In this document: positions 17,101 to 20,018 of the stretch, piece after piece | Layout of the letters: each line of letters starts with the position of its first letter | Position numbering within the stretch: position 1 is the first letter of the stretch | From: Anaerolineae bacterium | GTDB lineage: Bacteria > Chloroflexota > Anaerolineae > Anaerolineales > Villigracilaceae | Reading direction: 5' to 3' | DNA length: 20,018 nt | NCBI GenBank assembly: GCA_017303735.1 | Contig: JAFLCF010000072.1 | Location: forward strand, 1 to 20,018 | The notes under the pieces: generated by a model | The model's database searches: none | What the model was told of the DNA's origin: nothing | Seen by the model: the letters and a program-made list of their open reading frames with translations, nothing else | Made by a program: the position numbers and the translations under genes

Positions 17101-18168
17101 ATTCAACTCCTGATGACGAATCCCCCCATGCACCGCCCGAAACACCGCCAACAACCTGCTCCACGCATCAAAGCGACGCTCCAACACCTCTTCCCCTTGC
17201 TGGCTCGCCAACGTCTGCAACTGCTCGCGCAAAGTAGACACCGCATAATAATTAGAATACTGGTCATCGTCTATCGGCAGCAACTTGCGCTCCTCCGCCG
17301 AAAGCAAAAACACAAGGCGCATCATCACTGTCAACGCCGCTTCATACAATACATCTGGCTGTACGGGCACGGCGCGCCGTGCCCCGACATTCTGTTCCGC
17401 CTTATCCACCGCCTGAATCAGAATCTCCACCGCATGACGCACCTGCAACCCCAGCTGATCCGTCACCTCCTGCTGATGATTAGCGCTCCGCGCCAACAGA
17501 CTCTCCAGCGTCTCATCCTCCGCCACCCCAAAGAACCGCCGTACCCCCAACACACTCTGAAACGCATTCAGCGTCGAACGTTCATCAAACCACAAAGACG
17601 CATACCACGTCGTAAACCCCGTCGTTTCCCCGCGCGGTGCGTCCACCAACATCCACTGCTCGCCATTCGTCACCAACCCCAAACGGACTTCGGTTGCATG
17701 AAGCAACTCCATCATCCGCGTCCCCACCGAAGCCGCCCAGCGTGACCCCGTCACCGCCTTCCCCAAATCCTGCGAAGGCGGAAATACTTGAATCAATAAC
17801 TTCGGTTTCCGTTCTCCACCGCCTGAACTTGGTTCTGCCAACACAAAATCCGCCCGCACCGTCTCCTCATGCTCAGGAAACTCCGCCTTCAACCCCGCAG
17901 GAATCATCTGACCTGAAAGCAGCACCTCACTCGAATATCCCAACAAAGAATCCAAAACCAATTTCACCCAAGCCGAATGCACTGCAACATCATCCGAACT
18001 CTCCTGCCAAAACTCAAAATCCGCCCGCAACGAACGCGCCAATTCCGCAGGCACATCCTCCAACCCCTGTGGAAACACCTCCGCAAGAATCGGCATCGAA
18101 ATAAACGGCCCCGAAATCTCGATCAGGGATAACCAGTCAGCGTGGGTTTTGGTAATAGGGTTTGCCAT
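14140..18168 (-). CDS. drmMI: DrmMI-like N6-adenine DNA methylase (Eco57I/PglX type)
   Basis: The 1342-aa product has the layout of large Eco57I/PglX-like methylases: an N-terminal region with a nuclease-like or regulatory look (about 1-260; LLIQVFPPSQD near 124-134 is not a clear nuclease), helical linker, TGSHYTPRSLTEPIV (563-577), AdoMet motif I DMAMGSAGFL (613-622), YGVDKNPLAVEIAKL (676-690), catalytic NPPF (867-870), then a target-recognition region to RYIPTDCFENFPFP (1190-1203). It should methylate adenine in a host motif so DISARM spares self DNA. The tail ends KQIGLF. The ATG at 18168 lies 26 bases after the GHKL gene. Codons are GC-rich before NPPF and AT-rich after, suggesting exchange of the specificity half. 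Three in-frame repeat-like inserts lie in the GC-rich half. PglX of BREX is similar, but no BREX genes are seen. Confidence 0.85.
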   Translation of the reverse strand: MANPITKTHADWLSLIEISGPFISMPILAEVFPQGLEDVPAELARSLRADFEFWQESSDDVAVHSAWVKLVLDSLLGYSSEVLLSGQMIPAGLKAEFPEHEETVRADFVLAEPSSGGGERKPKLLIQVFPPSQDLGKAVTGSRWAASVGTRMMELLHATEVRLGLVTNGEQWMLVDAPRGETTGFTTWYASLWFDERSTLNAFQSVLGVRRFFGVAEDETLESLLARSANHQQEVTDQLGLQVRHAVEILIQAVDKAEQNVGARRAVPVQPDVLYEAALTVMMRLVFLLSAEERKLLPIDDDQYSNYYAVSTLREQLQTLASQQGEEVLERRFDAWSRLLAVFRAVHGGIRHQELNLPAYGGSLFNPDRFPFLEGRGKNDEGGMMNDEKRAKAKEVPLAIDNRTVLHLLDALQLLRVDGEMRRLSFRALDVEQIGHVYEGLLDHKAVRSVEVMLGLGGAKRLEPEMALSKLEQERGKGEASFVAWLKDETQKSPAALKNALTIDIQKDALKLSRLRSACGNDDALLGRILPFAGLIRMDDFGNPAVILPGSVYVTAGTSRRATGSHYTPRSLTEPIVQHTLEPLVYAGVAEGLPREEWKLRSAEELLDLKICDMAMGSAGFLVQVVRYLAERLVESWQVERSEGSSVQTFKPENVSMSDEDLLNYARRLVAERCIYGVDKNPLAVEIAKLSLWLVTLAKEKPFTFLDHALKCGDALVGTSAEDFLRWANRKQTAAMSLDQEVLREELDKARGLRKQLESFVALDVRDAERKSALLVEADAAMEHVKRGADLLAGVKLLGLNAQDAEDLQLRMVDSFLVGQLDGVIDADKHPDPASALSAAKKERVFHWEFEFPEVFERGGFSAFVGNPPFIGGLKISTMFGDSYFRYLRNVYPSSNGTADLCAFFFLRAFEFQTENGTFGLIATNTIAQGDTRVTGLDEIIKNGCTLYNVSPSTAWPGAAAVYVSIVHGVKGAFAGIKSIDNNQVEFISSLLDDAVALGSPKTLKSNSGKSFIGSYVLGMGFTLEPEEAQALIQKDAKNKEVLFPYLNGQDLNSRPDQSPSRWVINFFDWPLETAAQFTDCFEQVRRLVKPERDKLIGRNPIGTKRGKKWWLYGSDAKKLYITIAPLKQVLVAVQTSKYLSIGFQPKDIVYSHMTVVFAIDDYSSFALLTSSFHDYWVRKYASTLETRLRYIPTDCFENFPFPVNIEKLRDIGERYYDHRREMMRSRQDGLTTTYNRFHNPEETTADIVRLRELHIELDNAVAYAYGWNDFDLKHDFYNTAQGIRFSISEAARREMLTRLLKLNHERYKEEQSAMNKTEEQTKKEKKPKKPKSTDNKQIGLF
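16213..16270. repeat. In-frame repeat-like insert in drmMI (VERSEGSSVQTF)
   Basis: The - strand reads GGTTGAAAGGTCGGAAGG followed by TTCGAGCGTTCAAACGTTCA, built from degenerate GGTTGAAAG/GTTCGAACG/GTTCAAACG-like units, giving residues near 636-650. It lies just after motif I and keeps the frame. It looks like a short dispersed repeat that entered the gene; copies elsewhere are needed to prove it. Confidence 0.45.
17005..17035. repeat. In-frame TTCATCATT micro-repeat in drmMI (NDEGGMMNDE)
   Basis: TTCATCATT occurs three times (17005, 17012 overlapping by two, and 17026), making the low-complexity segment NDEGGMMNDEK at about residues 379-389 in a linker between domains. The frame is kept. It is typical of short tandem repeats that spread through some genomes. 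Confidence 0.55.
17360..17389. repeat. 30-bp palindromic element in frame in drmMI
   Basis: A perfect 20-bp palindrome centred on GGCGCGCC (17365-17384) is flanked by further pairing TGT...ACA, giving 15+15 bases with two mismatched pairs. It codes for VGARRAVPV at about residues 261-269. From memory, very similar GC palindromes giving GARRAVP are dispersed repeats in Chloroflexota genomes; this supports the lineage guess but was not checked against data here. Confidence 0.7.
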
Positions 18169-18194
18169 AAATATTCTCTTAGTAGTAATTATTT

Positions 18195-20018
18195 CTACAT
18201 TTCCATTTGAGATGGCTGATTAATAATTCGCTCTACGTCAGCATCAAACAATTGCGTATCTTTTGCAATATCCTTAATTTTCTTTAAAAGATTAAAAGTT
18301 CTTGCATGAGCTTGGAGAATTACAGTGCTATAGGTCCTAATAAAAATCTTGGTCTGATCACGGTCACCTTCCTTGTGTGGTTCCCTTGCATCACTTGCAA
18401 CTGTTGAACCTAGGACAAAACCAATAATTTCTGTTTTATTTTGAATCTTTCCGCTTTTTCTCAGCTCATTAGCGTATTCCGTGGCTTGCCAGATTTCTTT
18501 CCTTGTAAGCTCAAAACCGCCGCGTTTAAGTTCAACAAGTAATATTTTTTCGACACCATCCACTTCGCCCCGTTCATCATGAGAGTCACGAGAATACAAT
18601 GAAACAGAAGAGTTGGGCAAAGTTACAAAATCAGGACGTTTTTTAGGATTGTGCAAGGGCATTACTAGATCATCTTGAAAGTATTTTTCTACGACCGTTA
18701 ACAATGTTTTATTTGATGTAAAAGATACTCCTTCATATTCTGGACCGAAAATCCAAAGCCCAACGCCGAACAATGGTTGCAATCCGTGCAACTCGTCTGT
18801 TGAAGGATTATCAACAATTTCCTCAAGTTTTTCGATAAGTTTTAAACGTCTGCCAAGTTCATCTAAGACAATAGTGGCTTCCTGCACAGTCCAGGTAGAA
18901 AGTAATTGACTTAATCCATCCAAATCATCGGGAGATAAATTTGCAAGCTGCTCAAGTAACATAAAACCAGATCGACTTTTTTCTAGTTTTGAAAGAACAT
19001 CAACTGTCGCGCTTAATTCTCTTTCGCCAATCGTAGGTAGCGTTCTTTGAATTTCATCCAAAAAAGTTCCAAGCATATAACGAGAGGATGGTGAAAGCTC
19101 CTTTATTTCTTTTTGGTTGGCAGTAATAGCGGCTTCTTTGCGTTCACGATACACGTCCTGCATTAACTTACCAAGCTCACTGCCAATAAAATCTTTGACT
19201 GCAATTTGCACAGTCTCAAATTCGGAAGTCTCTTTGAAGTCACTCCAATCCTCTTTAACTGAATTTACAAGCAAATCCGCTTCAACAATAAACGTGTGGC
19301 GTCGAGCTTGTGCTCGCCGTGCATCAAGGTATGGTATATCATCAAACCCGCGCCAAGAAGGCTCTCCAACAAGACGTTTTTGAACCCACCAAGCTACACC
19401 GTTCTGCTTGCTGGTTCTTCCCCCAACATCACTTTGTATATGGCGAATCAACACTTCGCCAAAATTTTCAATAGTCAGGATGTGGATTTTTGTGAGATCT
19501 TTTACATCTGTCAACTCAACTAATTCGCCATTAACCGAAATTCTAAAAGCAGGGTCAGAGATAAATTTTGACCCGATAAGCTCTCTAACATCTTGTATTG
19601 TCAAATAGTTCAAATAAAGATTGGCACTTATGGATGTTCCATGTCCTCTCTCGCCAACTTGGCCTGCTGGATAAACTAAAAATGGCGCCGAGGAATCAAA
19701 TGCTTTACGAACCTCAAACACAGAATTTGTTCCATCCTTTGTTGTTTTAACAACATAAGAATCTGAAAAACAGAACATTGCATGACGCCCTTTTCCATTC
19801 CTGCCAAAAGCTTTTCTGCTGCTATTCATGTTATCCAACGGGAATTCCACATCATCCCCTTGTTCATGCTTACGGTTGTACTTTAAATGTAACCAACGAT
19901 GACGAAATTCATCAAACGTCATTCCAGTCCCATTGTCAGAAATGCTAAAAAGATCACCATGATTTTCAGGCCAAACAATTTCTACCATATCAGCGCCTGC
20001 GTCCCAACTATTAGCAAT
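18195..20018 (-). CDS. GHKL (Hsp90/MORC-like) ATPase with PD-(D/E)XK-like C-terminus, 5'-partial
   Basis: The frame is open to the right edge, where the last ten codons read IANSWDAGAD, the N-box of GHKL ATPases, so the ATG at 19988 is internal and the true start is outside. Counting from that Met: G1 box ISDNGTGM (16-23) and G2 region FGRNGKGRHA (61-70), as in Hsp90, MutL and MORC proteins. A helical middle (about 240-400) follows. The C-terminus has RPDFV (D453) and LLVELKRGG (E486, K488), which fit a PD-(D/E)XK restriction-like nuclease core. Prokaryotic MORC-related ATPases are known beside restriction-modification genes, where a clamp-like ATPase is thought to control DNA cutting. It precedes the methylase by 26 bases, so is co-transcribed. 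It is not a standard DISARM protein; the nuclease call rests on one motif pair. Confidence 0.78.
   Translation of the reverse strand: MANSWDAGADMVEIVWPENHGDLFSISDNGTGMTFDEFRHRWLHLKYNRKHEQGDDVEFPLDNMNSSRKAFGRNGKGRHAMFCFSDSYVVKTTKDGTNSVFEVRKAFDSSAPFLVYPAGQVGERGHGTSISANLYLNYLTIQDVRELIGSKFISDPAFRISVNGELVELTDVKDLTKIHILTIENFGEVLIRHIQSDVGGRTSKQNGVAWWVQKRLVGEPSWRGFDDIPYLDARRAQARRHTFIVEADLLVNSVKEDWSDFKETSEFETVQIAVKDFIGSELGKLMQDVYRERKEAAITANQKEIKELSPSSRYMLGTFLDEIQRTLPTIGERELSATVDVLSKLEKSRSGFMLLEQLANLSPDDLDGLSQLLSTWTVQEATIVLDELGRRLKLIEKLEEIVDNPSTDELHGLQPLFGVGLWIFGPEYEGVSFTSNKTLLTVVEKYFQDDLVMPLHNPKKRPDFVTLPNSSVSLYSRDSHDERGEVDGVEKILLVELKRGGFELTRKEIWQATEYANELRKSGKIQNKTEIIGFVLGSTVASDAREPHKEGDRDQTKIFIRTYSTVILQAHARTFNLLKKIKDIAKDTQLFDADVERIINQPSQMEM

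Noticed and set aside
14140..18168. BREX system (PglX)
   Set aside because: The methylase is PglX-like, but no BrxC, PglZ, BrxB or BrxL is present, while drmA, drmB and drmC are.
18195..18215. Fourth clamp-like tail on the GHKL protein (SQMEM)
   Set aside because: It lacks the final hydrophobic pair of the other tails and shows no upstream similarity to them.

Overview
The window reads as part of a bacterial anti-phage defence island. The organism is probably a Chloroflexota member of the Anaerolineales type. I base that on codon style and on a dispersed-repeat-like palindrome, and hold it with low to moderate confidence. No rRNA or tRNA gene is visible. Two transcription units converge on one bidirectional terminator near 2593-2621.

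Left unit, + strand, 1-2587. A SWIM zinc-finger/MoxR-type AAA+ ATPase, cut by the left window edge, overlaps by 4 bases a protein with a zinc-metallopeptidase motif (HEIGH) and a C-terminal VWA domain. This is a MoxR-VWA pair, unlinked in transcription from the rest.

Right unit, - strand, read from 20018 down to 2621. In transcription order: a GHKL (Hsp90/MORC-like) ATPase with a PD-(D/E)XK-like C-terminus, cut by the right window edge; a 1342-aa N6-adenine methylase (drmMI-like); a small winged-helix protein; a 239-aa protein with an RNxxxH HEPN motif; a 730-aa protein with winged-helix, PIN nuclease, coiled-coil and three C-terminal membrane segments; drmA helicase; drmB (DUF1998); drmC (phospholipase D); and a 596-aa protein with a Cas4-like and a DEDD exonuclease-like (DUF2779) domain. 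The drmMI-drmA-drmB-drmC set identifies a class 1 DISARM system. No drmD helicase is in the window; it may lie past the right edge.

The unusual part is what has been added. Between drmMI and drmA lies an AT-rich accessory segment (about 12853-14139 plus the PIN gene). Each of the wHTH, HEPN and PIN genes is preceded by the intact or relic 3' end of a methylase-like gene, with tails ending QIGLF, QMELL and QMGLL. One relic is frameshifted by a 7-bp tandem duplication. The methylase gene itself is a mosaic: GC-rich up to the catalytic NPPF motif, AT-rich beyond it, where target recognition is expected. Its GC-rich half carries in-frame repeat-like inserts.

Working model (inference): a DISARM core blocks incoming unmethylated DNA, and accessory RNases (HEPN, membrane-tethered PIN) and nucleases (GHKL-REase, DUF2779) add further or backup effector steps.
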